Below, piece by piece: positions 17,577 through 25,303 of a stretch of DNA of 64,000 nt. Position numbers and translations under genes: made by a program. This DNA is from Fluviibacter phosphoraccumulans_A. Its GTDB lineage: Bacteria; Pseudomonadota; Gammaproteobacteria; Burkholderiales; Rhodocyclaceae. The DNA lies in NCBI GenBank assembly GCA_036287865.1, contig CP126743.1:682001-746000 (forward strand). The letters run 5' to 3'. Numbering within the stretch: the stretch's first letter is position 1; each line of letters begins with the position of its first letter. A model generated the notes under the pieces. It saw only the letters and a list, made by a program, of their open reading frames with translations, was not told where the DNA came from and searched no databases.

Positions 17577-18786
17577 CTTTAGGAAAGCAGGCTTCGAACG
17601 TGCTGCCCTGATTAATCTGACTTTTGATTTCAAGATGGCCCTGGTGTCGGCTGAGTGCATGTTTGACTATGGCCAGGCCTAAACCGGTACCACCAGTTTC
17701 TCTTGATCGCCCCTGGTCTACCCGATAAAAGCGTTCTGATATTCGAGGCAAATGAATCTCGGGAATCCCGATCCCGGTATCTTGTACGCTAAAGATGCCT
17801 TTTCGCTCAGTTTCGCGCCAGGAGATCGTGATGCTGCCATCCGCTGGGGTGTAATTAACGGCGTTGTTTATGAGGTTGCCGAAAATACTCCGTAGCGCCA
17901 TTGCCGACCCGAGAATAGAAAGATCGGGCGGTACGTCGATGCTTAATGTGTGTTTGCCATCTGAAATGGCTTCGGCCGAGACAACCAGTTCATCCACAAG
18001 GGCTTTAACGGGTACACGCGTCTGGTCGGACAAATTGGCCCGTGCCTCTAGTGAAGAAAGTGTGAGTAGATCCTGGATTAAGCGACCCATCTGGTGAGAC
18101 TGAGACAACGCCAGATCAAGATAACGTTGCCGCTTTTCGGTGGACAATGACTCGTGATGCATCTGTAGGGTTTCAATAAAGCCGTTAATTACCGTGAGCG
18201 GCGTTTTTAGTTCATGTGACACATTGGCTACGAAGTCTCTGCGAACGTTTTCCAGCTTTTCAATTCGGGTCAGATCACGAATTGCCAACAGGCTACGATC
18301 AACGCCATAGCTGATCAGGCTGATCATGTAAGACGCTTGATCGCGGCGGTTGGGGTGATACATCAGGGGTTCGGAGAAATCTCCGCGTTGCAGGTAAGCG
18401 GCAAATTCAGGTTCGCGCACCAGGTGTTCGATCGGTGTTCCTCGATCCTGGCCCGGGATGAGCCTCATCATGTCGACGGCCAGGCTATTCATCCATAGGA
18501 TTCGGCGATGCGCATCCATAAAGATCACGCCATCGGGCAGCGCTTCAAGCGCACTTTGAAACTGCTCGAGTGATTGCTCTAGGAGATCTTTTTCTTGCTG
18601 ACGTGTTTTGACACGGCGATTCATGCGGGAGACAAACTCTCCCCAAATGCCAAAAGCATTGGGTACTGGTGCATCGAGCGGGCCCGAAATCCAGTTAAGC
18701 ATTCGGTGCAAGTAACGTCTATGCATGTATAGACGAAATCCCAGCACACCAATTATGACAAGGAGGAAGCCTTCAAGAAGCGTCAT
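17557..18786 (-). CDS. phoR: phosphate regulon sensor kinase
   Basis: PhoR is the inner-membrane histidine kinase that activates PhoB when phosphate is scarce. The 409-residue protein has one short N-terminal membrane segment (residues 5-20), a PAS domain (about 75-175), the phosphoacceptor His191 in FVANVSHELKTPL, and the ATPase motifs NLINNAVNYT, DTGIGIP and GGTGLGLAIV. It is the last gene of phoU-phoB-phoR, 52 bases after phoB. Its final codons KERFSRV form an arm of the shared terminator. Confidence 0.94.
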   Translation of the reverse strand: MTLLEGFLLVIIGVLGFRLYMHRRYLHRMLNWISGPLDAPVPNAFGIWGEFVSRMNRRVKTRQQEKDLLEQSLEQFQSALEALPDGVIFMDAHRRILWMNSLAVDMMRLIPGQDRGTPIEHLVREPEFAAYLQRGDFSEPLMYHPNRRDQASYMISLISYGVDRSLLAIRDLTRIEKLENVRRDFVANVSHELKTPLTVINGFIETLQMHHESLSTEKRQRYLDLALSQSHQMGRLIQDLLTLSSLEARANLSDQTRVPVKALVDELVVSAEAISDGKHTLSIDVPPDLSILGSAMALRSIFGNLINNAVNYTPADGSITISWRETERKGIFSVQDTGIGIPEIHLPRISERFYRVDQGRSRETGGTGLGLAIVKHALSRHQGHLEIKSQINQGSTFEACFPKERFSRV

Positions 18787-18838
18787 GTCGTCCAGCCTAA
18801 AAACTGCAGTGCGCCACGCTTAGGGTGGCAGTGGAATT

Positions 18839-19531
18839 TCAGCCGGCAGTGGCTGAAAATCGATAGCCGCTGCCTCGAACGGTCTGGATAAGACTGTCGT
18901 GACCAGTGGCTTCTAAAACAGATCTTAACCTGCGAATGTGTACATCGACCGTGCGCTCTTCAACAAATACATGTTCTCCCCAAACCTTATCGAGCAGTTG
19001 GGAGCGGCTGTGTACCCGCTCCGGATGGGTCATAAAGAAGTGGAGTAAACGAAATTCGGTCGGGCCAATGACGACCGAAGCGTCATTGGCATAAACGCGG
19101 TGGGTAACCGAATCGAGTACGAGGCTACCAAAAGCAACTTTATCTTCAGTGAGTTGTGGTTTGCGACGGCGTAATACGGCTTTAATGCGAGCTACGAGCT
19201 CTCTGGGTGAAAATGGTTTGACCATGTAGTCATCAGCACCCATTTCAAGGCCAGTGACACGATCTTGCTCATCGGTTCTGGCAGTGAGCATGATGATGGG
19301 CACATCGGCTGTGCGCTCGGATTCACGCAGACGCGCTGCAAATTGCGGGCCTGTTCGGCCGGGTAGCATCCAGTCCAGCAGAATCAGATCAGGCAAACTC
19401 GCTGCAATAAGCGGCTCAGCGTCTTCGGCCGAGGCGGCTTCGACCACGCGGTGGCCACTGCTTTCCAGGTTGATGGCCAGAAGTTCGCGAATCGACGGAT
19501 CGTCTTCTACGACGAGTATCGTTGCCGCCAT
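18839..19531 (-). CDS. phoB: phosphate regulon response regulator
   Basis: PhoB is the OmpR-type transcription factor of the Pho regulon. The 230-residue protein has a receiver domain with phosphoacceptor Asp53 in LLDWMLPG and Lys105 in VKPFS, and a winged-helix DNA-binding domain ending VRGSGYRFSATAG. It should bind the Pho boxes at 13707-13724 and 20304-20321. It lies 15 bases after phoU, so phoU, phoB and phoR form one operon. Confidence 0.95.
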   Translation of the reverse strand: MAATILVVEDDPSIRELLAINLESSGHRVVEAASAEDAEPLIAASLPDLILLDWMLPGRTGPQFAARLRESERTADVPIIMLTARTDEQDRVTGLEMGADDYMVKPFSPRELVARIKAVLRRRKPQLTEDKVAFGSLVLDSVTHRVYANDASVVIGPTEFRLLHFFMTHPERVHSRSQLLDKVWGEHVFVEERTVDVHIRRLRSVLEATGHDSLIQTVRGSGYRFSATAG

Positions 19532-19546
19532 GTTGCGCCCCTTGGT

Positions 19547-20260
19547 TTAGTGGCTGTCTTGTTGGCTAAGCAGATGAGCGCGGACTTCTTCGACGCTGAA
19601 GTGGTGCACGTTCATGCCTGCGGTGATGTAGATCAGGTTTTCTGCCACGGCACGCGCATGGTCGGCAACGCTTTCAATCGCTTTGGCCATGTTCATGATT
19701 TCCAGCGATAGTGAGATAGTGCTGGGGTCTTCCATCATGAACGTGATGAGCTGGCGTGTAATGCTGCGGTATTCTGCATCCACCAGGTCAGCTGCTTGTA
19801 GGACTTCGGTGGCTGCCAGTGTGTCTGAGCGCGCAAAAGTATCTAGCGACTTACGCAACATATCGATGGTATCTTCTGCCAGATGGCGGAGCTCTACCGA
19901 AGGTGTAAAGAGTGTGTGCTTGGCATGCAACGCCCGGGCAGTGCGCGCGATTTTTACGGCTTTGTTGCCGGCTTTTTCCAGTTCCAACCCGGTTTTCTGA
20001 ACGCCAATGATGATTCTTAGATCAATAGCGGTGGGTTGGCGCTTGGCGATAATCTGGTTACAGGCAGTGTCGAGCTGGATTTCAGCTTCATCCAGGCGGC
20101 TATCGCCCTGTTCAACATTGGCAAGAAGTGTCTGGTCTGCTTCGTAGAGGCCCTGCATGGCCTGGCGCATTTGTTGTTCAACAATTCCGCCCATAAGAAG
20201 CACGCGCGACTTAAGGTCGTCGAGTTCCAGGTCAAACTGTTTGATGGTGTGCTCTGCCAT
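19547..20260 (-). CDS. phoU: phosphate signalling protein PhoU
   Basis: PhoU is a cytosolic helical protein that passes the state of the Pst transporter to PhoR and keeps the regulon off in phosphate excess. The 237-residue protein shows the two repeated three-helix PhoU domains, with the acidic metal-binding stretches AIDLRIII and VADHARAVAEN. The ATG at 20260 has GGGAG upstream. A strong Pho box lies about 45 bases before the start. Here phoU leads phoBR rather than following pstB. Confidence 0.95.
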   Translation of the reverse strand: MAEHTIKQFDLELDDLKSRVLLMGGIVEQQMRQAMQGLYEADQTLLANVEQGDSRLDEAEIQLDTACNQIIAKRQPTAIDLRIIIGVQKTGLELEKAGNKAVKIARTARALHAKHTLFTPSVELRHLAEDTIDMLRKSLDTFARSDTLAATEVLQAADLVDAEYRSITRQLITFMMEDPSTISLSLEIMNMAKAIESVADHARAVAENLIYITAGMNVHHFSVEEVRAHLLSQQDSH

Positions 20261-20303
20261 GGTGAAAAACTCCCGCGCCTAGATTGGTTAACGATGGAAG
20301 TAT

Positions 20304-20321
20304 TTCACAGAAATGTGACAG
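20304..20321 (-). promoter_or_regulatory. Pho box of the phoU-phoB-phoR operon
   Basis: Read toward phoU the site is CTGTCAC, ATTT, CTGTGAA: two 7-base direct repeats with a 4-base spacer, very close to the PhoB consensus. It implies that phoU-phoB-phoR is autoregulated. Confidence 0.75.
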
Positions 20322-20339
20322 TGATATTTCATTGATCGG

Positions 20340-20653
20340 TTAGTCGCCGATCACGCCAAATTCCACGGGCGTCTTTGTGTAGAAGATTTTAATGCCGCTA
20401 CTTTGAATCAGATCAAAGAGCGTATTTGATTCCGCTTCGGTTACAACCATGACCACGAGCACAGGCTGCTCGGCTTGCTCAAAAAACGGGCGGTGTGAAT
20501 GCGCCGGTCGCTACCAAAGCTTTCGTCACCATGAATTACTGTGGCGCCGCGTATGCCCATGACCTGAGCTTTTTCCAGTAGCCATTCGGCAATGGGTTGA
20601 TCCTGGTGTTTGCGATTCTGGAGGGTGTAGAAGTTAATCTGATAACCATTCAT
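20340..20653 (-). pseudogene. DUF190 family protein, frameshifted at an A6/T6 run
   Basis: The intact start MNGYQINFYTLQNRKHQDQP is typical of small cytosolic DUF190 (PII-like fold) proteins. The frame breaks at the six-base run 20481-20486. One extra T on the coding strand would read ARFFEQAEQPVLVVMVV and continue to IKIFYTKTPVEFGVIGD and the stop at 20340, giving about 105 residues. As given, a 70-residue truncated product results. It sits next to crcB, a common pairing in bacteria. Its function is not known in detail. The lesion could be real or a homopolymer error. Confidence 0.75.
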
Positions 20654-20665
20654 AGCGGTTGACTC

Positions 20666-21049
20666 CTAAACGTGTCGTGCCAATTGCCAGGTTATTAGAC
20701 CGGCGATTGTTGCAATTAAAGAACAGCCTACGTGCACGGCGATTGATGCAGAAGCCCAGCCATAGCGACCCTCTTGCAGCAGCATGACGACTTCGGCAGA
20801 AAATGTAGAAAAGGTCGTAAGACCGCCGCAAAACCCGGTGATGATTAATAGGCGCCATTCCGGGGCTATTTCATTGTTTTGACTAAAGAAAGCGATAGCC
20901 AGGCCAATGATGTAGCCGCCGATTATATTGGCAACCAGTGTACCCGGCGGCAAAGTCGGAAACAGCTGGTTTAGCCGAAGCCCTAGCTGCCAACGCGTGG
21001 GGGCGCCAACTGCGGATCCAAAGGAAATGGCTAGAACGGCGTTTAGCAT
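20666..21049 (-). CDS. crcB: fluoride channel CrcB/Fluc
   Basis: CrcB is a small dual-topology membrane protein that forms a dimeric fluoride-export channel. The 127-residue product begins at the ATG at 21049 (MLNAVLAISFGS); an in-frame ATG 14 codons upstream would add a non-family head. Four membrane segments are seen, plus the channel motif GFCGGLTTFSTFS. The usual G-A-L-x-R-W segment reads GAPTRWQLG. I saw no fluoride riboswitch upstream. It is followed 12 bases later by the DUF190 gene and diverges from infA. Confidence 0.92.
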   Translation of the reverse strand: MLNAVLAISFGSAVGAPTRWQLGLRLNQLFPTLPPGTLVANIIGGYIIGLAIAFFSQNNEIAPEWRLLIITGFCGGLTTFSTFSAEVVMLLQEGRYGWASASIAVHVGCSLIATIAGLITWQLARHV

Positions 21050-21187
21050 TATGTGTTTGAGGATGATTAAGGGCCAAATTTGGCTGATCATATGCTAGGA
21101 GCGGCCGGATACAAAGCGTTGCCGTTTGACCTAAGGGGCAAACTACAGGATCATGTGCTCTGCGCCAAAATGAACCAGGAGCCCGCA

Positions 21188-21451
21188 TTGGCAAAAGAAG
21201 AATTAATTGAAATGAACGGTGTTGTGCAGGAAGTCCTGCCAGACTCTCGTTTTCTTGTTGAGTTGGAAAACGGTCACCCGATCGTTGCGTATACCGCAGG
21301 CAAGATGCGTAAGCATCACATCCGTATTCTGGCCGGTGACAAAGTCACGCTAGAGCTGTCGCCTTATGATCTGAGCAAGGGTCGTATCACCTTCCGCCAT
21401 ATTGAAGGTCGTGGCGCAGCTGGAGCACCGCCGCCACCCCGTCGTCGTTAA
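21188..21451 (+). CDS. infA: translation initiation factor IF-1 (TTG start)
   Basis: IF-1 binds the ribosomal A site during initiation. I start it at the TTG at 21188 (M)AKEELIEMNGVVQEVLPD because the family begins there and an AGGAG ribosome site lies 6 bases upstream; the longer frame from 21080 adds unrelated residues. The 87-residue product has the OB-fold core ending SPYDLSKGRITFRH and a betaproteobacterial C-terminal tail GAPPPPRRR. It differs from the classic 72-residue IF-1, so a second infA copy near the ribosomal protein genes is likely elsewhere. Confidence 0.9.
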   Translation: MAKEELIEMNGVVQEVLPDSRFLVELENGHPIVAYTAGKMRKHHIRILAGDKVTLELSPYDLSKGRITFRHIEGRGAAGAPPPPRRR

Positions 21452-21465
21452 TTGGGCTTGGTTTG

Positions 21466-22131
21466 ATGATCGAGCTCGAAACCGGCCAGTCACCCCAGTA
21501 TTCAGTGATATGGATGCATGGACTAGGGGCTGACGGTAGTGATTTCGAGCCGATTGTGCCGTACCTGGGGCTAAACCCTTCTGTTCCGGTACGCTTTGTT
21601 TTTCCCAACGCCCCACAGATTCCCGTTACCTGTAATGGTGGCTTTGTTATGCCTGCCTGGTACGACATTATCTCGTTGGCAGCTGACAGTCGGGAAATTG
21701 ATGAAGCCGGTTTGCTGGCTTCGCGAGATACCATCGCCGGTTTGATCAAGCGGGAAGTTGCATGCGGTATACCGGCTGATCACATCTTCCTAGCGGGTTT
21801 TTCCCAAGGAGGCGCCGTAGCTTATTTGACCGGTCTGTCCCATAAGGAACCGCTCGCAGGTATTATTGTGCTGTCGACCTATATCCCAAGCCCCTCTCAG
21901 GCGGCGCAGTTGGCAACACAGGCAAGTAGATCAACACCCATTTACATTGCGCATGGCACATATGACGATGTGGTTTCGCTCAAGCTGGGTGAAATCGCCA
22001 GAAACACCATCGCTGAATTGGGATACACCTTTGACTGGCAGACCTACCCGATGGGTCATGAGGTCTGCCTGCCAGAAATTCAGGCGATTGGGGCATGGAT
22101 TAACGCGCGGATTTCGAACCCGATTTCTTGA
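21466..22131 (+). CDS. carboxylesterase / lysophospholipase-like alpha/beta hydrolase
   Basis: This is a cytosolic serine hydrolase of the phospholipase/carboxylesterase family. The 221-residue protein has the oxyanion block VIWMHGLGADG, the nucleophile Ser113 in GFSQGG, the acid in HGTYDDVV (Asp167 or 168) and His198 in MGHEV. The ATG at 21466 follows a TTG at 21463 that I reject. The natural substrate is unknown; relatives hydrolyse short acyl esters and lysophospholipids. Its 3' end overlaps the antisense small gene at 22100-22309 by 32 bases. Confidence 0.9.
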   Translation: MIELETGQSPQYSVIWMHGLGADGSDFEPIVPYLGLNPSVPVRFVFPNAPQIPVTCNGGFVMPAWYDIISLAADSREIDEAGLLASRDTIAGLIKREVACGIPADHIFLAGFSQGGAVAYLTGLSHKEPLAGIIVLSTYIPSPSQAAQLATQASRSTPIYIAHGTYDDVVSLKLGEIARNTIAELGYTFDWQTYPMGHEVCLPEIQAIGAWINARISNPIS

Positions 22132-22309
22132 TGCGGCACTCCGGGTGTTCTTCTGCAACCCCCGAATGAACGGCAAAGCAACCATCTAATGGGCACTTGG
22201 TGTCTTTGGGGCAGTGATGTTCCAGTGCGCACTGGTGTTGGGTCTGATCGGTAAGCACCATTTCTCCGGCTGTTTCACAGCGTGCTACCGAGATATCAAT
22301 ACCACCCAT
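22100..22309 (-). CDS. small Cys-rich hypothetical protein
   Basis: The product is 69 residues, without signal peptide or membrane segment. It has the cysteine pattern CALEHHCPKDTKCPLDGCFA, plus two more cysteines (ARCETA and HPECR), which suggests metal binding. AGGAGA lies 6 bases before the ATG at 22309, a good ribosome site that supports it as real. It is convergent with and overlaps the esterase. I think similar short proteins occur in other Burkholderiales, but cannot confirm this here, and no function is assigned. Confidence 0.65.
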   Translation of the reverse strand: MGGIDISVARCETAGEMVLTDQTQHQCALEHHCPKDTKCPLDGCFAVHSGVAEEHPECRIKKSGSKSAR

Positions 22310-22361
22310 AACGTTCTCCTGCGTGATGACTTAACTAGTTCATCCTACGCCTGTTGAACAC

Positions 22362-23384
22362 TTAGGGGGTAGTGGTTTGGCCTTCGTTGGCAGCGGGCCA
22401 CCAGGCCTTACCCAATTTAAGAGATGTCGCGTTTTTTATCGCATTGATAATTGCCATGGCGGTGACTTCGCCAGCAGCCGTGGCAAGCTGCATCACGTCA
22501 ACGATTGCCGGATTTTTACCGGTGGCCAATGCAAAAAGGGTGTCGCCATCCATCGCCGTGTGTACCGGCCGAATGGTGCGCGCCAAGCCATCATGCCCCA
22601 CCTGCGCCAGACGTTGAGCCTGCGCTTTGGTGAGCGTGGCGTCCGTGATAATCACCCCGATTGTGGTGTTGCTACCGGCATGCAAGCCATTAGTAGACAG
22701 CTCATCGAGCTCTGCTTCTACGGCATTAATGTGCTCCAGGGATTCGGGTGTTGTACGAGCATCAGCAAGTATGGCGCCGGTGTGAGGATCAACAACGTCG
22801 CCAACGGCGTTGCAGGCAATAATGGCCGCGATGGTGATGCCATTCACGTTAAGCGCAGTCCAGCCCAAGCCGCCACGCATGGCACATTCCGGGCCGTTTA
22901 GCTTGCCGACGGTGGCGCCGGTGCCGGCGCCGATATTGCCTTGAGCCAGCGCGGATGCCGGATTCTGCATCGCATCGATGAGCGCTTGGTACCCTGCATG
23001 GGCATCGGGTGTAATGCCTGAGCCATTCGGTTGCGCAAAATCATCAACCAGCAGGTCAAACAAAACAGCACTGGGAACAATTGGCACCCGAACAGGGCCA
23101 ACCTGAAGGCCGTGATGATGTTCGTGCAGCCAGCGCATAACACCGCTAGCGCTATCCAGACCAAAAGCACTGCCGCCGCTCAGCACCACAGCATGCACTT
23201 CGTTCACGGTGCTGGTGGGGTTAAGGAGATCGGTTTCTCGTGTGTCGGGCGCGGTACCAACAATAGCCACGCCGCCAACAGCACCTTCCGGGCAAAGCAC
23301 AACGGTACAGCCTGTGGGGCGTCGGGTATCAGTAAAATGGCCGATACGAATACCGGCCAGATCAGTTAGTAACGCCTGTTTCAT
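22362..23384 (-). CDS. P1 family peptidase (DmpA/aminopeptidase-like)
   Basis: This is an Ntn-hydrolase-like peptidase related to DmpA D-aminopeptidase and beta-peptidyl aminopeptidases, made as one chain that cleaves itself. The 340-residue protein has the N-terminal block IRIGHFTDTRRPTGCTVVL, the Gly-rich GNIGAGTGATVGK, and the self-cleavage/nucleophile site SNTTIGVI around Thr240-Thr241. No signal peptide is seen, so it acts in the cytosol. The natural substrate cannot be told from sequence. It stands alone, with a 340-base gap on its upstream side. Confidence 0.85.
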   Translation of the reverse strand: MKQALLTDLAGIRIGHFTDTRRPTGCTVVLCPEGAVGGVAIVGTAPDTRETDLLNPTSTVNEVHAVVLSGGSAFGLDSASGVMRWLHEHHHGLQVGPVRVPIVPSAVLFDLLVDDFAQPNGSGITPDAHAGYQALIDAMQNPASALAQGNIGAGTGATVGKLNGPECAMRGGLGWTALNVNGITIAAIIACNAVGDVVDPHTGAILADARTTPESLEHINAVEAELDELSTNGLHAGSNTTIGVIITDATLTKAQAQRLAQVGHDGLARTIRPVHTAMDGDTLFALATGKNPAIVDVMQLATAAGEVTAMAIINAIKNATSLKLGKAWWPAANEGQTTTP

Positions 23385-23430
23385 GAACTGCAGGGACTCT
23401 CAATTAAACCATTACGATGGCTTTTATGGT

Positions 23431-23499
23431 TTATTCTACCATTTCCAGAAAGACCCACTCGCCAGTTGCGGGTACCCGGATTTCTATTTTGAATTGCAT
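23431..23499 (-). CDS. possible 22-residue small protein
   Basis: In the 342-base gap 23385-23726 the minus strand holds ATG...TAA coding MQFKIEIRVPATGEWVFLEM plus two residues. GGAGTGAG lies just before the ATG. It may be a real small protein or the remnant of a longer gene. The rest of the gap holds a small GCCCC/GGGGT hairpin near 23512-23527 and the promoter region of the ene-reductase gene, with nothing else I recognise. Confidence 0.3.
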   Translation of the reverse strand: MQFKIEIRVPATGEWVFLEMVE

Positions 23500-23726
23500 G
23501 TCTCACTCCACGCCCCTTTTTGGGGTCTGGGATCATTATCCGCCAATTGTCTAGTACATAACAAGTTAATCAGAGATAAATTTCATTGATGGCTGTCAAC
23601 TTTGGTTGTGTTTACATCCTATATATTTCAATGACATATTCCATGTACGCAGATAAGTCTTGGTTTAATCTGGATAATACAAACCACAAGTAACTATTCA
23701 TCGAATCCAAACAGAGAGGACGAGAC

Positions 23727-24793
23727 ATGACCACACTTTTTGATCCAATCAAGATTGGCGAGATCTCGCTGAGTAACCGAATTGTGATGGCGCCATTGAC
23801 GCGAAATCGCGCTATTGCAGGCAATTGTCCCGGGCCGATGACTGTCGACTATTATTGCCAGCGCGCAACGGCAGGGCTGATTATTGCCGAGGCAAGTCAG
23901 ATTAGCCCGATGGGGCAGGGTTATCTGGATACCCCGGGGATTTATTCTCAGGAACAAGTCGCCGCCTGGCGGCAAGTGACTGATGCCGTCCATCAAGCGG
24001 GTGGCAAGATTGTGCTGCAACTCTGGTACGTGGGGCGTATGTCGCATTCGTCATTGTTGCCAGAAGGGGCGGCTCCTGTGTCGTCTTCGGCGCAGCCATC
24101 CAAAGCCATGACCTTTACACGCAATGGTTTCGAACCTGTGTCACCGGCTCGCGCGCTAAGAGACGAGGAGATTCCCGCGTTGATTGAGGATTATCGTAAA
24201 GCAGCACGCAATGCGATTGATGCAGGCTTTGATGGCGTGGAAATTCATGCAATCTGATCGAACAGTTTTTGCGCGACAGCGTTAACGATCGCACAGGCCC
24301 TTACGGCGGCGTGGTTCAAAATCGAGTCCGTTTACTCTTAGAGGTGGTGATAAAAGAAGTGGGGGCTGGTCGCACGGGTGTACGTTTAAGCCCGATGACC
24401 ACCTTTGGCGGTTCTACCGATCTCGACAGTAATCCGCAGGCGTTGTATGGCTATGTCGTTGAACAGCTCGCGCCATTGGACTTGGCTTATCTGCACGTGA
24501 TAGAAGGAGAAACGGGGAGCTCACGAGAAACCGCCGAGACCTTCGACTACGAAGCCTTGCATAGCAAGTACCCGGGTGCGTGGATGGTCAACAATTGCTA
24601 CACGCGAGAAGAAGCGCTGATAGAAGTTGCTAGCGGCAAGGCTGATCTTGTGGCGTTTGGCCGCCATTTTATTAGCACGCCGGATCTGGTGCGCCGTTTG
24701 AAAGAGGATTTGCCGTTCAACGAGTTGAAGGCCGATAAGCTTTATGACGGTGGCGCCGAGGGTTATATCGATTACCCGGTATTGCCGGAATAA
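23727..24793 (+). pseudogene. NADH:flavin oxidoreductase (old yellow enzyme, NemA-like), broken by a short deletion
   Basis: These FMN enzymes reduce activated alkenes and nitro compounds. Residues 1-175 match the family start to end: LFDPIKIGEISLSNRIVMAP, YYCQRATAGLIIAEAS, QGYLDTPGIYS. The motif usually QLWHVGR reads QLWYVGR. After VEIHA the frame breaks at about 24250-24258: the expected N-G-Y segment before LIEQFLRDS is missing, fitting a loss of about 10 bases. The second frame then runs intact to IDYPVLPE. GAGAGGA precedes the ATG. A hairpin terminator follows at 24815. The deletion removes substrate-site residues, so I call it dead. Confidence 0.85.
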
Positions 24794-24814
24794 GCTGAGC
24801 GCTAGCAGCAAATA

Positions 24815-24851
24815 AAAAGCCAGTTCATGACAAAATCATGAACGGGCTTTT
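24815..24851 (+). terminator. rho-independent terminator after the ene-reductase pseudogene
   Basis: AAAAGC-CA-GTTCATGA and TCATGAAC-GG-GCTTTT pair around a 5-base loop, with A-rich and T-rich flanks. It may work in both directions. Confidence 0.7.
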
Positions 24852-24889
24852 CGATTCCCCGAGGGGAACCAGGCAAAGAACTTACTTAG

Positions 24890-25291
24890 CTGCTTTGCTT
24901 GCGCGTCACCCAACTGATGCGTTTAACGACACAGGAAATGACAGTGCTGGTGGGCGGCATGCGCGTCTTAGGTACGAACTATGGCCAGAAAAAGGATGGG
25001 GTGTTCACCGAGCGAGAAGTGGTGCTCAGCAATGACTTCTTTGTTAACCTGACTGATATGAACTACAGTTGGGTGCCAACAGGCCGTAATAGTTACGACA
25101 TTGTTGAGCGTGGAACTGGCAATAAAAAATGGACCGCTACGCGGGTTGATCTGGTATTTGGTTCTAACTCGGTACTGCGTGCCATCGCTGAAGTGTATGC
25201 CCAGGACGACAACCGACAGAAGTTTGTCGATGATTTTGTTGCGGCCTGGGTCAAGGTCATGAATGCAGATCGGTTTGACCTACATTCATAG
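24890..25291 (+). pseudogene. katG: catalase-peroxidase KatG, C-terminal remnant
   Basis: About 130 codons match the very end of catalase-peroxidase: QEMTVLVGGMRVLGTNYG, DGVFTEREVVLSNDFFVNL, TRVDLVFGSNSVLRAIAEVY and FVAAWVKVMNADRFDL. Full-length KatG is about 730 residues with its heme-binding catalytic half at the N-terminus, which is absent here. An in-frame stop (TAG near 24886) precedes the homologous part. The fragment lies directly after the terminator of the ene-reductase and cannot encode an active enzyme. It is a relic of a large deletion. Confidence 0.9.
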
Positions 25292-25303
25292 AGACTCATT
25301 AAG

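Noticed and set aside
21050..21187. Fluoride riboswitch upstream of crcB
   Set aside because: The conserved pseudoknot motifs are not visible in the short crcB-infA gap.
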